Shown here: piece after piece, positions 9,486-19,447 of the stretch | How positions within the stretch are numbered: position 1 is the first letter of the stretch | Layout: every line of letters begins with the position of its first letter | DNA from: CAVSQX01 sp963730225 | GTDB taxonomy: Bacteria; Planctomycetota; Phycisphaerae; Tepidisphaerales; Tepidisphaeraceae | Assembly: GCA_963730225.1 (NCBI GenBank) | Contig: CAVSQX010000003.1 | Coordinates: forward strand, 369,139 to 433,138 | Direction of reading: 5' to 3' | Length of the DNA stretch: 64,000 bases | The notes under the pieces: model-generated | Database searches by the model: none | What the model was told of the DNA's origin: nothing | Seen by the model: only the letters and a program-made list of their open reading frames with translations | Program-made: the position numbers and the translations under genes

Positions 9486-11225
9486 ATGCACCAGCCGAAA
9501 AAAGTTCGCATCGGCGACACCCTGGTTGCCCACGGCGCGATCAATCAGGAACAACTGACCCGCGCCCTGGCCCAGCAGAAAGCCACCGGCCGAATGCTTG
9601 GCGAGCTGCTGATCGAGCAGGGGGTTCTCACGCCCGCTGCGCTGGTCGGTGTATTGGCCAAAACGCTGGGCGTGCCCGGGGTGCAACTGCGGCATGGGCT
9701 GATCGATCCACCGCTGATCAAAATCATCGGGCAGGAGGAAGCCGAGCGGTTGCTGGTCGTGCCGATGTTCAAGGTGCGCGACACGCTCACCGTGGCCATG
9801 GCCGAGCCGCAATCGCTGCCCGCCATCGACCGCCTTCGCCAGCTCAGCGGCTGCAAAATCCGCCCGGTGTTAGCGCTCGATTCCAACATCCGCGAGTTCC
9901 TGAAAAAATACGCCAGCGGCGAAGTCAGCGTCGATTCGTTCCTGGCCACTTTGGCCGAATCCGATGTTTCCGTCGTTGAAAAGGAAGCGATCGACGAAGG
10001 CCCTACCACCGACCTGGACAAAATGGTCGCGGGCAGCCCGATCGTGAATCTGGTCAACGTCGCGCTGCTCACGGCCGTGCGCGACAAAGCCAGCGACATC
10101 CACATCGAGCCGGACAAAAGAGGAACGCGCATTCGCTACCGCATCGACGGCCTGTTGCGCGACCTGATGAAGCCCCCGCAGGGGATTCACGCGACGATCG
10201 TCTCGCGGGTGAAAGTCATCGGGAAAATGGACATCGCCGAGAAGCGTCTGCCGCAGGAAGGACGGGTGCGGATCATCGCCGAGGGGCGCGAAGTCGATCT
10301 GCGCGTCAGCAGCATGCCCACCTTGCTGGGCGAAAAGCTGGTGCTGCGAATCCTGGACAAGACGAACCTGAAAGTCCGCATGGAAGATCTGGGAATGCGC
10401 ACCGACGGAATGAATCGCTTTCAGAAGATGCTGAAGCAGCCGTACGGGTTGGTGCTCGTGACCGGGCCCACGGGCAGCGGAAAAACCACGACGCTTTATT
10501 CCGCGCTTGAACTTTTGCGCAGCCCGGAGTTGAACATCGTGACCGTGGAAGACCCGGTCGAATACCAGTTGGAGATGATCAATCAGATCAACGTGCAGGA
10601 AAGCATCGGGCTTAATTTCGCCCGCGCCCTGCGCAGCATTCTCAGGCAGGATCCGGATGTGATCATGGTCGGCGAAATCCGCGATGAAGAAACCGCCCGC
10701 GTCGCCGTGCAGGCCGCGCTGACGGGGCACCTGGTTCTGGCCACGCTGCACACCAACGACGCGCCCAGTGCGGTCGCGCGGCTGCTGGACATGGAAATCG
10801 AGCCGTATCTTCTCAGCAGCGCCATCAACGGCGTCGTGGCCCAGCGGTTGGCGCGCACGATCTGCCCCAACTGCGCCACCAAATATTATCCCGAGGAGCA
10901 CGTGCTGCGCGACGCCAACCTCGCCGACAAGCCCGGCCGGCCCTTTCGCAAGGGCGCCGGCTGCACGCAATGCCACGACAGCGGCTATCAGGGGCGCGTC
11001 GGCGTTTACGAGGTCATGGAATGCACCCCGGAAATGCGCCGAATGATTCATCGCGGAGCCTCGAGCCACGAACTGCGTGAAAAAATGCGGCAGCAGGGCG
11101 GGCTGACTCTGCGCGAAGAAGGAATTGTTCTCGCCCAGGACGGCACCACCAGCCTCGAGGAAGTTCTGGGCGTCACGCATTGCGAAGACGTCAGCGTACC
11201 GGCGGTCGCCGCCAAGGCGGCGTAA
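9486..11225 (+). CDS. gspE: Type II secretion / type IV pilus assembly ATPase GspE/PilB
   Basis: 579 residues. An N-terminal MshEN-like domain (IGDTLVAHGAINQEQLTRAL, about residue 7-26) is followed by the hexameric ATPase core. Walker A is GPTGSGKTTT near residue 328. The Asp box ends EDPVEY, Walker B is in DPDVIMVGEIRDEETA, and the His box is LVLATLHTNDAPSAV. A zinc-binding CPNC...CTQC pair sits near residue 460-500, as in GspE and PilB. It powers pseudopilus assembly at the inner membrane with the downstream GspF. Directly follows the STAS gene. Confidence 0.95.
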   Translation: MHQPKKVRIGDTLVAHGAINQEQLTRALAQQKATGRMLGELLIEQGVLTPAALVGVLAKTLGVPGVQLRHGLIDPPLIKIIGQEEAERLLVVPMFKVRDTLTVAMAEPQSLPAIDRLRQLSGCKIRPVLALDSNIREFLKKYASGEVSVDSFLATLAESDVSVVEKEAIDEGPTTDLDKMVAGSPIVNLVNVALLTAVRDKASDIHIEPDKRGTRIRYRIDGLLRDLMKPPQGIHATIVSRVKVIGKMDIAEKRLPQEGRVRIIAEGREVDLRVSSMPTLLGEKLVLRILDKTNLKVRMEDLGMRTDGMNRFQKMLKQPYGLVLVTGPTGSGKTTTLYSALELLRSPELNIVTVEDPVEYQLEMINQINVQESIGLNFARALRSILRQDPDVIMVGEIRDEETARVAVQAALTGHLVLATLHTNDAPSAVARLLDMEIEPYLLSSAINGVVAQRLARTICPNCATKYYPEEHVLRDANLADKPGRPFRKGAGCTQCHDSGYQGRVGVYEVMECTPEMRRMIHRGASSHELREKMRQQGGLTLREEGIVLAQDGTTSLEEVLGVTHCEDVSVPAVAAKAA

Positions 11226-11228
11226 ATC

Positions 11229-12452
11229 ATGAAGCTCGCCTACACCGCGTTCGACAAAACCGGCAAAAGCGTCAGCGATACCGTCGAGGCTCGCGACATC
11301 GCCGACGCCACCGACATCCTGCGCCGCCAGGGATTTTACGTCACCGAGATCCGCCAGTCCGCCGACGGCGACGATCCTCGTCCCGCTCTGAAAATGGCCG
11401 TCCGCCTGGGCGCCGGTCGGCGGCTGAAAAATCTGGCGATCTTCACGAGGCAGATGTTCGTGCTTCTCTCCACCGGCACGCAGATGGCCGACGCACTGGC
11501 CGCTCTGGAGCGGCAAACCCAAGACGACCAATGGCGCGCGATCATCGCCTCGGTCCGCGACCGCGTGGAGCAAGGTGCATCGCTGTCGGCGGCGTTGGGG
11601 GCTCATCCGCGGGAATTCAACGCGGTCTGCCGCAGCCTGGTCGCCGCCGGGGAATCCGGTGGAAATCTGGATGTGATGCTCGATCGTGTCGCGCTTCTGG
11701 CCAAGCGTCAGATGCAAACGCGCAACGCCATCATCGGGGCGATGGTTTACCCGGCGTTGCTGATCGTGATTTCCTGCGCCGTGCTGGTCCTGCTGCTGAC
11801 GTTCGTGCTGCCCCGCTTCACCGCGCTGTTCAAGACCCTCGACACCCCTTTGCCGCCGACAACGAAAATGCTCATGGGGTTGAGCGATCTGCTCCGCGGC
11901 TATTGGTGGGCGCTTCCGCTGGTGATCGGCGGCGTCACCGTGTTCCTGCGCTTCTGGCTGTCGACGGCGGCGGGGAAACGCTCGATGGACACGCTGGTCT
12001 TGAAACTTCCGCGCCTTGGCGCCATCACCCGCAATTTTCTCACCGCCCGCATCGTCCGATTGTTGGGCGTGCTGATCCAGGGCAAGGTGCCGCTGGTCGA
12101 GGCCCTGAATCTCACCCGCGAATCCGTCGTCAATCATCACTACACGAAGTTGATCTCCAAAGCCGCCGACGCCGTCACCCGCGGCGAATCCCTCGCCGGG
12201 GCCTTCTCCGACAGCGAACTGGTCGTCGCCGCCGTTCACGAAGCGATGCGCAGCGGCGAGCGCAGCGGCCAACTCGGCCCGTTGCTGAACACCATCGCCG
12301 ATTTTCTGGATGAGGAAAATGAAGTCACCCTGCGCTCGCTGACCAGCATTCTGGAGCCGATCATTCTGATTTGCCTGGGCGTTTTTGTCGGTTTCGTAGC
12401 CATCAGCATGTTCATGCCCTTGTTCGATCTGACGGCCGCGACGCGAGGATAG
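11229..12452 (+). CDS. gspF: Inner-membrane platform protein GspF/PilC
   Basis: 407 residues with the duplicated T2SSF domain. LAIFTRQMFVLLSTGTQMADAL near residue 80-101 opens the first copy and ARIVRLLGVLIQGKVPLVEAL opens the second near 275. Three membrane segments are clear, for example ALLIVISCAVLVLLLTFVLP and the C-terminal LEPIILICLGVFVGFVAISMF. It anchors the GspE motor and the PilMNO complex. Three bases after gspE. Confidence 0.93.
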   Translation: MKLAYTAFDKTGKSVSDTVEARDIADATDILRRQGFYVTEIRQSADGDDPRPALKMAVRLGAGRRLKNLAIFTRQMFVLLSTGTQMADALAALERQTQDDQWRAIIASVRDRVEQGASLSAALGAHPREFNAVCRSLVAAGESGGNLDVMLDRVALLAKRQMQTRNAIIGAMVYPALLIVISCAVLVLLLTFVLPRFTALFKTLDTPLPPTTKMLMGLSDLLRGYWWALPLVIGGVTVFLRFWLSTAAGKRSMDTLVLKLPRLGAITRNFLTARIVRLLGVLIQGKVPLVEALNLTRESVVNHHYTKLISKAADAVTRGESLAGAFSDSELVVAAVHEAMRSGERSGQLGPLLNTIADFLDEENEVTLRSLTSILEPIILICLGVFVGFVAISMFMPLFDLTAATRG

Positions 12453-12462
12453 GAGAACGCCA

Positions 12463-13497
12463 ATGCCCCAATCATGTTCTCCCATCGGGCTCGATCTGGG
12501 CCGCCATGCCATCAAGGCCGTTCAGTTGCGCGGCGCCGGCCGGCGCTTGCGGCTTGGCTCGGCGATCTGTTTTCCGCGGCTTTCCCCCGACGCTCCGGTG
12601 GATGGCGCGGAAATCCAGCGGTTGCGAGCGATTCTGAATCGCGCCGGATTCCGCGGCAATCGCGCGGTGCTGGCCGTTCCCGCCGCCGATCTGATGACCA
12701 GCATGCTCGAACTGCCTCCGCGCTCGGCCGGCATGCCGTTCGATCAGATCGCCCGGATGGAATTCGCCCGCATCCACAAATGCGAACCCGCCGGCCTCGA
12801 ATTATCCCACTGGGATTTGCCCCAGCCCGCCCGTGCCAGCAAGGAAGCGCATCTGATGGCCGTGGCCTACGCTCACACCGCGGCCGACGCCCATCTCGAC
12901 GTCATCGAATCGGCCGGATTGGACGTCGTGGCCATGGACGCCGCGTCCTCCGCTCTGGCCCGCGCCTGCCAGACCCTGCACGATCAAGCCACCACCGCCA
13001 TTCTCGATCTGGGTTACATCGAGGCCTCTTTGGCTTTGGTGCAAGCCGGCACTGTGATCTATCAGCGCGCTTTTCCCGATGCGGGGCTGAAAAAATTGAC
13101 CGTTTCGTTGCAAAATCAATTGGATCTGGACGAATCGCAGGTTCAATACGTGATCGGCGACGGAGGATTTGACGATCCGGGCGACCGCCGCGGCACCGAG
13201 CAATTCGCCGTTGCCCGTCGAGTCATCACCGCTTATTTCGCGCCTGTCTTTGCCGAATTGCGGATGACCTTCGACTACGCCGAGCAGCAATATCCGCAAG
13301 CACCGGTGAAATCGATGCTGCTGGTCGGCGGCGGGGCGACGATCGCGCGGATCGACCAGCACGCCCGGCAGATTCTGGGCATCCCGGTGCGATCGGTTCG
13401 TCCGTCCGACGTGGTCGAATGTCCGAGCCCGATGCTCGCCCGCCTCACCCCCACGATGATGGCGGCCGTAGGATTGGCTCAGTTTTGCCAGGACTAG
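12463..13497 (+). CDS. pilM: PilM-like actin-fold ATPase
   Basis: 344 residues of the PilM/GspL cytoplasmic family. It has the phosphate-1 loop IGLDLGRHAIKAVQL at residue 6-20, AILDLGYIEASLALVQAG as the second phosphate loop and LLVGGGATIARI as the adenosine motif. It binds the PilN N-terminus on the inside of the membrane. Starts 10 bases after gspF with AGGAG nearby, and ends five bases before pilN. Confidence 0.9.
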   Translation: MPQSCSPIGLDLGRHAIKAVQLRGAGRRLRLGSAICFPRLSPDAPVDGAEIQRLRAILNRAGFRGNRAVLAVPAADLMTSMLELPPRSAGMPFDQIARMEFARIHKCEPAGLELSHWDLPQPARASKEAHLMAVAYAHTAADAHLDVIESAGLDVVAMDAASSALARACQTLHDQATTAILDLGYIEASLALVQAGTVIYQRAFPDAGLKKLTVSLQNQLDLDESQVQYVIGDGGFDDPGDRRGTEQFAVARRVITAYFAPVFAELRMTFDYAEQQYPQAPVKSMLLVGGGATIARIDQHARQILGIPVRSVRPSDVVECPSPMLARLTPTMMAAVGLAQFCQD

Positions 13498-13502
13498 GAA
13501 AA

Positions 13503-14147
13503 ATGAATCGCGTGAATCTCATTCCTCCGCAGCGACGGCGAGCCAAGGCTCACCGCAGGCGTCTGTTTGCCTGGATCGCCGTGGACGGGTCCATCGCCGG
13601 CGCTCTGCTGGCGGCGGCGATGGTGATTTATCTGCTGCAAAATTCCGCCCGCTTGCCCGATGCGGAACTGGATCGGGTCCGCCAGCAGATCGATCAATCG
13701 CAAAAACAACTGGTGTCGGTTCGCATTGCCCTGGCCCAATCACAGCAGACCGCCGACGCATCGGCGGCGGTGTCGAATCAGCCCGATTGGAGCGCGCTGC
13801 TGGCGGTGCTGGCCCGCAGTTTGGGAGATGATGTGGTTCTGGATCGTTGCGAGCTGATGCCGATAGCGCCGCCGGAGCCGCTCAATCTACCGGTCGCCAA
13901 AACCGTCGCGCTGAACACCAAAGCGTCGCCGCCGTCTCCGCCGGTAGCCGATCGGGTGGCCCTGCACATCGGCGGCCTGGCCCGATCGCAGGACGCCGCA
14001 GCCCAATTCATTCTGCGTCTACAGCGGCTCGGCCTTTTCGAGCGGGTCCAACTCCTGCAAACCAGCGGACAGGAAACGCTCAGCCGTCAGGCCGTGCACT
14101 TCGAGCTGGATTGCCCGCTCCGCGGCCGACTGGCGGTGTCGTCATGA
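13503..14147 (+). CDS. pilN: PilN-like pilus assembly protein
   Basis: 214 residues. The start at ATG 13503 is favoured because it yields MNRVNLIPPQRR, the conserved INLLP-type PilM-binding tail, and because GGA stretches lie just upstream. One membrane helix (about residue 22-42) is followed by a coiled-coil segment and a ferredoxin-like periplasmic domain. The end overlaps pilO by ATGA. Confidence 0.87.
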   Translation: MNRVNLIPPQRRRAKAHRRRLFAWIAVDGSIAGALLAAAMVIYLLQNSARLPDAELDRVRQQIDQSQKQLVSVRIALAQSQQTADASAAVSNQPDWSALLAVLARSLGDDVVLDRCELMPIAPPEPLNLPVAKTVALNTKASPPSPPVADRVALHIGGLARSQDAAAQFILRLQRLGLFERVQLLQTSGQETLSRQAVHFELDCPLRGRLAVSS

Positions 14148-14704
14148 ATTCCACTCCCGCGCGAATTCGCTTCTGGAGCCAGATCGACGCCGCCGGCGTG
14201 CTCATCGCGGCCGCACTGATCGGCCTGTTCTATCTGGCGGCGCTGCGTCCGTTGCTGGCCCATCAGCTGGCCCAGCAGGAATTGCAGCAGCAGTTGCTGG
14301 ATGAGAAGAAGCAAGCCGTCGATGCCGCGACCGAACTGGAATCCGCCCGCGATAAGCTCGAAGCCGTCAACCAGGCCGTCGCAGCCAGCCCGCTGAAGTT
14401 GCAGCCGGTCGATGCGCTCAACGATCGCCTCGCCCAAATCTCCAAATTGGCAACAGCCTGCGGATTGAACATCACCAATATTCGTCCCGACTCGCCCGTC
14501 GCCGAAATGCATTATTCCATCCTTCCCATCGCGCTGGGCGGCGCGGGCGGATACCGTAATTGCACGTTGTTCCTGCGGGATCTGCACGATCAGTTGCCCG
14601 ACACCGGCGTCGGCACTTTGAAATTATCCGCCGGCGCGGACTCTTCGTCGGCGACGTTTCAGATCGAACTGCGCTGGTTCGCCGCCCAGACCGCGGCACG
14701 ATAA
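14144..14704 (+). CDS. pilO: PilO-like pilus assembly protein
   Basis: 186 residues. One membrane helix at about residue 17-37 is followed by a Gln/Glu-rich coiled coil (about 45-80) and a ferredoxin-like periplasmic domain with LFLRDLHDQLP. The start is ATG 14144, overlapping the pilN stop. The family dimerises with PilN and couples PilM to the outer parts of the machine. Confidence 0.84.
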   Translation: MNSTPARIRFWSQIDAAGVLIAAALIGLFYLAALRPLLAHQLAQQELQQQLLDEKKQAVDAATELESARDKLEAVNQAVAASPLKLQPVDALNDRLAQISKLATACGLNITNIRPDSPVAEMHYSILPIALGGAGGYRNCTLFLRDLHDQLPDTGVGTLKLSAGADSSSATFQIELRWFAAQTAAR

Positions 14705-14752
14705 TACCGGACTTCTGCACGGCTGATTCGCCTCGCCGAGATCGCCGATTTA

Positions 14753-15301
14753 TTGGAAGCCAGCGGCGGCTCGGCCATCGGAGAGAATTTGAAACTCACC
14801 AACCGGCAAAAAGCGGCTTTTGCATTGCTCGCGGTGGCGGTCGCTGCTCTGGTGGTGGATCGTCTTTATTTCACGCCCGCATCCGCCGCCGCGCAGTCGC
14901 CGCTGGCCCGCGCGGTGGCATCGGCGGCCCCGGTGGTCAGAGTTCCGTCGGCCGTTGGTTCGATGGCTGCTCCCACCCTGGGATTGATTTCCGATCAACT
15001 CAAGTCGATCACGACGCCCGATCTGAGCGATCTTCCCGACGCCTTTGAGCCTTCGCATTCCTGGGTCGCTTCCCAGCAGCCAACTGCGGCGGCCCCGACC
15101 GATCACAGCGCCGCCGATTTCGTTGCCACGCACAAGCTTTCGGCCGTGCTGGAGTCCGAGAACGGCGGTGTGGCGATTGTCGATGGCCAATTGCTTCGTG
15201 TGGGACAGAGGCTCGGCGAGTTTGCCCTCACGGCCGTCGGTTCGCGCTGGGCCGAGTTTACAAAAAACGGAACGTCCGTCCGGCTCACCATGGCCCCATA
15301 A
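14753..15301 (+). CDS. GspC/PilP-like bitopic protein (tentative)
   Basis: Up to 182 residues. One membrane helix (about residue 20-36, AAFALLAVAVAALVVDRLYF) is followed by a Pro/Ala/Ser-rich linker. A small C-terminal beta domain follows, with LESENGGVAIVDGQLLRVGQRL and SVRLTMAP, resembling the HR domain of GspC or the beta domain of PilP. In known systems that domain contacts the secretin. Start codon uncertain: TTG 14753 has no ribosome binding site; a TTG at 14789 follows GGAGAG very closely. Its place after pilO supports the role. No secretin gene is in the window. Confidence 0.62.
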   Translation: MEASGGSAIGENLKLTNRQKAAFALLAVAVAALVVDRLYFTPASAAAQSPLARAVASAAPVVRVPSAVGSMAAPTLGLISDQLKSITTPDLSDLPDAFEPSHSWVASQQPTAAAPTDHSAADFVATHKLSAVLESENGGVAIVDGQLLRVGQRLGEFALTAVGSRWAEFTKNGTSVRLTMAP

Positions 15302-15442
15302 TCTCTTCATGGTTTTGTGGACTCCTGCCTAATCCGCTGCGCCACGCTCCATTGTCTAAAGTGGCCCGTTGCCGGCGACGATGAGCCAATTGGCCTGCAA
15401 AAGCAGCCCAATCGCAGTGGTCGCCGGAATTGTGGAGCAAAC

Positions 15443-15973
15443 ATGAGCACGTCTTTCTGCCGCCGTCGCGCATCGGGGCTTCGTTCCCGTCACGCCGCTG
15501 CGTTCAGTTTAATTGAGTTGGTGATCGTGGTCGTGATCATCGCCATCATTGGCGCCATCGCCATTCCGAAGATGAGCCGCGGCTCGGTCGGCGCGGGCGA
15601 TTCGGCCCTGACGCAAGACCTGGGCGTGATGCGCAGCGCTGTCGATCTCTATAACGCCGAACATCCCGGTGCCCAGCTCACCGGTGCGCTCACCCAGACC
15701 GTTCTTGTCAACTCGCTGACCGAATACTCGGATGTCAACGGCAACGTGTCGGCCACCAAGACAGCGGCGTGCATTTACGGACCGTATTTGCGCGGATCGG
15801 CTCTGCCAGCGCTGCCCGTGGCGACGAACAAAGGTTTCACCGCCATCACCAACACCGCCCCCGCCGCCTCGGCCACCGCAAGCTGCGGCTGGTATTGGGA
15901 CGGCTCCACCTTCTGGGCCAACGATCCCAACGGCGACACGGACGCTACCGGTAAACAGTACAACCAGTATTGA
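15443..15973 (+). CDS. gspG: Major pseudopilin, GspG-like
   Basis: 176 residues from ATG 15443 (GGAG eight bases upstream). A basic leader of about 22 residues ends before the prepilin peptidase site A|FSLIE, followed by the hydrophobic helix LVIVVVIIAIIGAIAIPKM. The Glu at +5 of the mature protein is present. The mature domain has a Cys pair (AACIYGPYL and ASCGWYWDG) and a C-terminal DPNGDTDATGKQYNQY tail, as expected for the calcium-stabilised GspG fold. About 140 bases without genes precede it. Confidence 0.88.
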   Translation: MSTSFCRRRASGLRSRHAAAFSLIELVIVVVIIAIIGAIAIPKMSRGSVGAGDSALTQDLGVMRSAVDLYNAEHPGAQLTGALTQTVLVNSLTEYSDVNGNVSATKTAACIYGPYLRGSALPALPVATNKGFTAITNTAPAASATASCGWYWDGSTFWANDPNGDTDATGKQYNQY

Positions 15974-16069
15974 TCCAAGCCGAAGCGCGACGATTTTCTG
16001 AGCGGCCCGAGGTCCAATGCAGGACGCTCGGGCCGACTCATTTACCGGATAACCCGCGGAGCGCGGGCC

Positions 16070-16555
16070 ATGAACCAGCCAAAACATTCTCGCAAAAACT
16101 CATCCGCGTTCACGCTGGCTGAAATCACCATCGTGGTTGCGATCGTCGCCGTGCTCAGCGGCGTGGCCATGCTGTGGTATTCGCTGGCGATCGACCGCTA
16201 CCGCGCTGCTGTCGCCGCAGGGCGCATCGCCCAGGATCTGGCCCTGGCACAGTCCGTCGCAAAAACCACCAGCGCCGGACAGGCGGTCACTTTCAATGTA
16301 GCCGCCAACACCTATCAGTTGCCCAACTACGCCGTTCCCATGAGCGGGCCGGCCCAAACCAGCTACACCATCAGCCTGTCGGTCGATCCATACAAAGCGA
16401 CGCTCGCCTCCGCCAGCTTCGGCGGCTCGGCCACGCTCACCTACGACCGCTTCGGCCAGCCCAGCAGCGGTGGAACGGTCGTCGTGCAGGTCGGCAGCTC
16501 CATCCAGCACACGGTCACTGTCGACGCCAACACCGGCAAAGCGAGCGTCCAATGA
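16070..16555 (+). CDS. Minor pseudopilin, GspH/FimT-like
   Basis: 161 residues with the prepilin motif SSA|FTLAEITIVVAIVAVLSG near residue 13. It is followed by the GspH-type region containing AQDLALAQSVAKTTSAGQAV and a beta-rich C-terminal half with LTYDRFGQPSSGG, a common feature of this group. The end overlaps the next pseudopilin gene by ATGA, so the minor pseudopilins are translated as a chain. Confidence 0.85.
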   Translation: MNQPKHSRKNSSAFTLAEITIVVAIVAVLSGVAMLWYSLAIDRYRAAVAAGRIAQDLALAQSVAKTTSAGQAVTFNVAANTYQLPNYAVPMSGPAQTSYTISLSVDPYKATLASASFGGSATLTYDRFGQPSSGGTVVVQVGSSIQHTVTVDANTGKASVQ

Positions 16556-17517
16556 GGCGCAGAAATGCTTTCACCCTCGTCGAATTGGTCGCTTCGATGG
16601 CCATCATGGTGATTCTTATGTTGGCCATGGCGTCGGTCATTACCTTCTCCACCCGAACAACCAGCGGCCAGGGCGTCACCAATCAGGTTAATCTGCTGAC
16701 CGCCGCCGACTCCGTCGATCAGATTTCCGACGACCTCAACGTCGCCTTGAATTTTTCCGAATGCACCGCCACATCCGTCGCATTCACCGTACCGGACCGC
16801 GTGAGCAACGGCACGCCCAATCAGATTCGCTACGCCTGGTCGGGCACTTCCGGAGCCGCGCTCACACGACAGTTCTGCCCCTCCGCCACGCCCACGCTTG
16901 CCGCATCCAGCGCCAGCTATCCACCGGTCACGTTGCTATCCAACGTCACCAACTTCGACGTGAATTATCTGCTCCGCCAGATGGGCCCCGCCCCAGCGGC
17001 GGCGGATTCGGTGTTGTTCTCCACGCCGTCCGTCGCGCTCAGTTCGGTCAACGATTACAGCATCGACAGCCAGCATTGGTTGTCGGAATACGTTGTTCCC
17101 ACCGTCTCGCTGGGAACCGTTTCCTACACGATCACGCGCGTGCAGATTCAACTCAAAACGTCCGCCGCACAGGATGGAATTCTATTCGTCCGCGTCACCA
17201 ATCCCGATGTGAATCACAAGCCGCTGGGCGCCGTGCTGGAGCAGGAGCCCGCGTATGAAGCCGGCATGAGCAGCTCGTATGAGTATTACGAAGTGGACTT
17301 CAAATCGCTTACCGGCCTGAATCCGCTGACCGGCGTGTGCGTCGTCGTCGGCTACACCTCCGGCACCGCTCCGATCGCCAGCGCCCAGTATGAATCCGCC
17401 TTGCTGAACATCCTGTCCACCGGCGGTTGGTCCACCACCTCCAACGCCGGATCGACCTGGACTTCACCAACGAATCTTGATTGTCTGCAATGTTATGTCT
17501 ACGGCACCACCCCATGA
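16552..17517 (+). CDS. Minor pseudopilin, GspJ/PilW-like
   Basis: 321 residues starting at ATG 16552. The leader is very short (MRRRNA) before A|FTLVELVASMAIMVILML. The remainder is a long Ser/Thr-rich beta-rich domain of unknown detail. It overlaps its neighbours on both sides by four bases. Assignment to GspJ rather than another minor pilin rests on order and size only. Confidence 0.78.
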   Translation: MRRRNAFTLVELVASMAIMVILMLAMASVITFSTRTTSGQGVTNQVNLLTAADSVDQISDDLNVALNFSECTATSVAFTVPDRVSNGTPNQIRYAWSGTSGAALTRQFCPSATPTLAASSASYPPVTLLSNVTNFDVNYLLRQMGPAPAAADSVLFSTPSVALSSVNDYSIDSQHWLSEYVVPTVSLGTVSYTITRVQIQLKTSAAQDGILFVRVTNPDVNHKPLGAVLEQEPAYEAGMSSSYEYYEVDFKSLTGLNPLTGVCVVVGYTSGTAPIASAQYESALLNILSTGGWSTTSNAGSTWTSPTNLDCLQCYVYGTTP

Positions 17518-18125
17518 AAACCTTGGAATCACATTCCGGTTTTACGATCATCGAGGCCGCCATGTCGGTGGCGATCGTCAGCATTCTGCTGACCACGTCG
17601 ATGGCCGCCATGAGCGCCATCGCCAAATCGCGCGCCGTCCAGGCCGAGCGCCGCGCCGCCTACGCTCTCAATGAGCAGTTGATGGTCGAGATTCTCTCCC
17701 AATATTTTCAGAACCCCGCCAAGTCTACCTTCGGCCCGTCCACCGGCGAAACGCGGCAAAACTTCAACGGCGTCGACGATTACAACGGCTACGGTGAATC
17801 GCCCCCCGGGCAAAAAAGCGGCGTGATCCTGACCGACTACGCCAACTGGTCACGCAGCGTTTCCGTGGTCAGCGTCGATCCCAACAATCCCGCCAACGCG
17901 CTTTCCAATTCCACCTTGAAGCAAATCACCGTCACGGCCACCGCTCCCAGCGGCAAGCAATACGTGTTGACCGGCTTGCGTTCGCAATACGGTCCGTACG
18001 AAGTCGCCCCGCAGGTGCAGACGACTTTTCTCACCTGGGTCGGCGTTGATCTTCAAGCCGGCGGGCAGGTGAAAAACATGCGCCTGGCCGGCCGGCCGCT
18101 CAACGTAACCAACACCCAACCCTGA
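17514..18125 (+). CDS. Minor pseudopilin, GspI-like
   Basis: 203 residues from ATG 17514. Leader MKTLESHSG is followed by FTIIEAAMSVAIVSILLTTS. The Glu at +5 is conserved. The mature part is of mixed composition and carries no other recognisable motif. Four-base overlap with the preceding gene; one base separates it from the next. Confidence 0.78.
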   Translation: MKTLESHSGFTIIEAAMSVAIVSILLTTSMAAMSAIAKSRAVQAERRAAYALNEQLMVEILSQYFQNPAKSTFGPSTGETRQNFNGVDDYNGYGESPPGQKSGVILTDYANWSRSVSVVSVDPNNPANALSNSTLKQITVTATAPSGKQYVLTGLRSQYGPYEVAPQVQTTFLTWVGVDLQAGGQVKNMRLAGRPLNVTNTQP

Positions 18126-18126
18126 A

Positions 18127-19429
18127 ATGATTGCACGGCATCCGATCCCTCGTTTCGCGCCGGCCCGCCGGGCCGGGCTGCGCCGCGGCAGTCTCTACAT
18201 CGTGGTTTTCGGCGTCACGATGCTCGTCACGGTCATGGGCATGGCCGCGCTCCTGACGACTCGCCTGACCGCCCGTGAATCCGGCGCCTCGATCGACTGG
18301 GAGGAAGCCGGCACGCTTGCCCAATCCGCCGTCGAGCACGCGCTCTCCTATCTCAACGCCCAGGCCGCAGCAAACCCCACCACCTGGCGCGGCAACTTCA
18401 CCAGCTTCGTTCACGGCAACGCCGCGGCATTCACGCAGTCGATGGGCCGCGGCACGTGGTCGTGGAAAGTCGTCGATCCGGTCGACGGCAACTTTTCCAA
18501 CAATTATCAGGATCCATTCAAGCTCTACGGCGTCGGAATCGTCAATAATTCCACCCGTGTCTTCAGCGTGCAGGTTGTTCCCGGCGGCACGCCGTTGGCC
18601 GTTTTGCAGGATGGCCTGGCCGTCGGCGGAAATCTAACCATCAACGGCTCCTCCGCCATCTCCAGCGGCTCACCCACCACCAATGCCCCGACCGGCTGGA
18701 CTCCCGCCCTGGCCAGCAACAGCACGCTCACGCTCAACTCTCCCGTCTACGGCAACATCGTCGCCTACACCAAAGCCGGTTCATCCTCGGCCACCGGCAC
18801 AACCACCACCAGCTGTCACCCAGACGATGCCATCATCGGGAATCTACAATCTTTATCTCCCCAAGGCCGCCGCAATCACCTGGGCCTCCCTCGGCGGCGG
18901 CGGCAGCGCGACAATCAACTCCGCGACCATCAGCCCAACCTCCAACCCCTACGGCTCGGCCAGCCCCGACGGCGTTTACTCCATCGTCGTCCCCTCCGGC
19001 GATTCTCTCACCATCCAATCCACCCAATTCACCGGCACACTTCTCATCTCGATGACCGGCGGAACGCTGAACCTCACCGGCCCCAATCGTTGGCAATCCA
19101 ACCGGCCCGAATATCCCGCCCTGATCGTCACTGCGTCCGGCGCCACCGTCAACATCACCGGCTCGGCTACCTGGCTCAGCACCTCCAACGGCGATGTTCA
19201 GCCTCGATATGCCGGCCTGTTCCACATCATCGGCTCGACCAACACGATCAATATTTCGTCCAACGCTTTCATCTACGGCTCATTGCTCGCCGACGGCACG
19301 GTTTCGACTTCCAATCAGACAGCATTCATTTCCAACCCCGCTTTGTACTCCAGCCCGCCGGTCGGCTACGGCGCCGGCCCGCAGTTGATGATCGTGCCCG
19401 GATCGTGGATTTGGGATTCTCCGCCGTAA
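18127..19429 (+). CDS. PilX/GspK-like protein with large beta-rich domain (one frameshift)
   Basis: About 433 residues. The N-terminus has the RRGSLYIVVFGVTMLVTVMG helix of the PilX/GspK group, which lacks the +5 Glu, followed by a helical segment with REAG/SAVEHAL character. The C-terminal half is Ser/Thr/Asn-rich and repetitive, with GTLLISMTGGTLNLTGPNR and SGATVNITGSATWLS, suggesting a beta-helix-like tip. The frame changes near 18825-18835: the first part ends SSATGTTTTSC and the second resumes TMPSSGIYNLYLPKAA, consistent with one extra base in a C run. Last gene of the pseudopilus cluster. Confidence 0.75.
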
Positions 19430-19447
19430 GCGGCTAGAATTCCGCGG

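Noticed and set aside
9870..12515. 881-residue open frame on the minus strand opposite gspE/gspF
   Set aside because: Antisense shadow of high-GC coding DNA: no start context or domains, while both plus-strand genes are fully recognisable.
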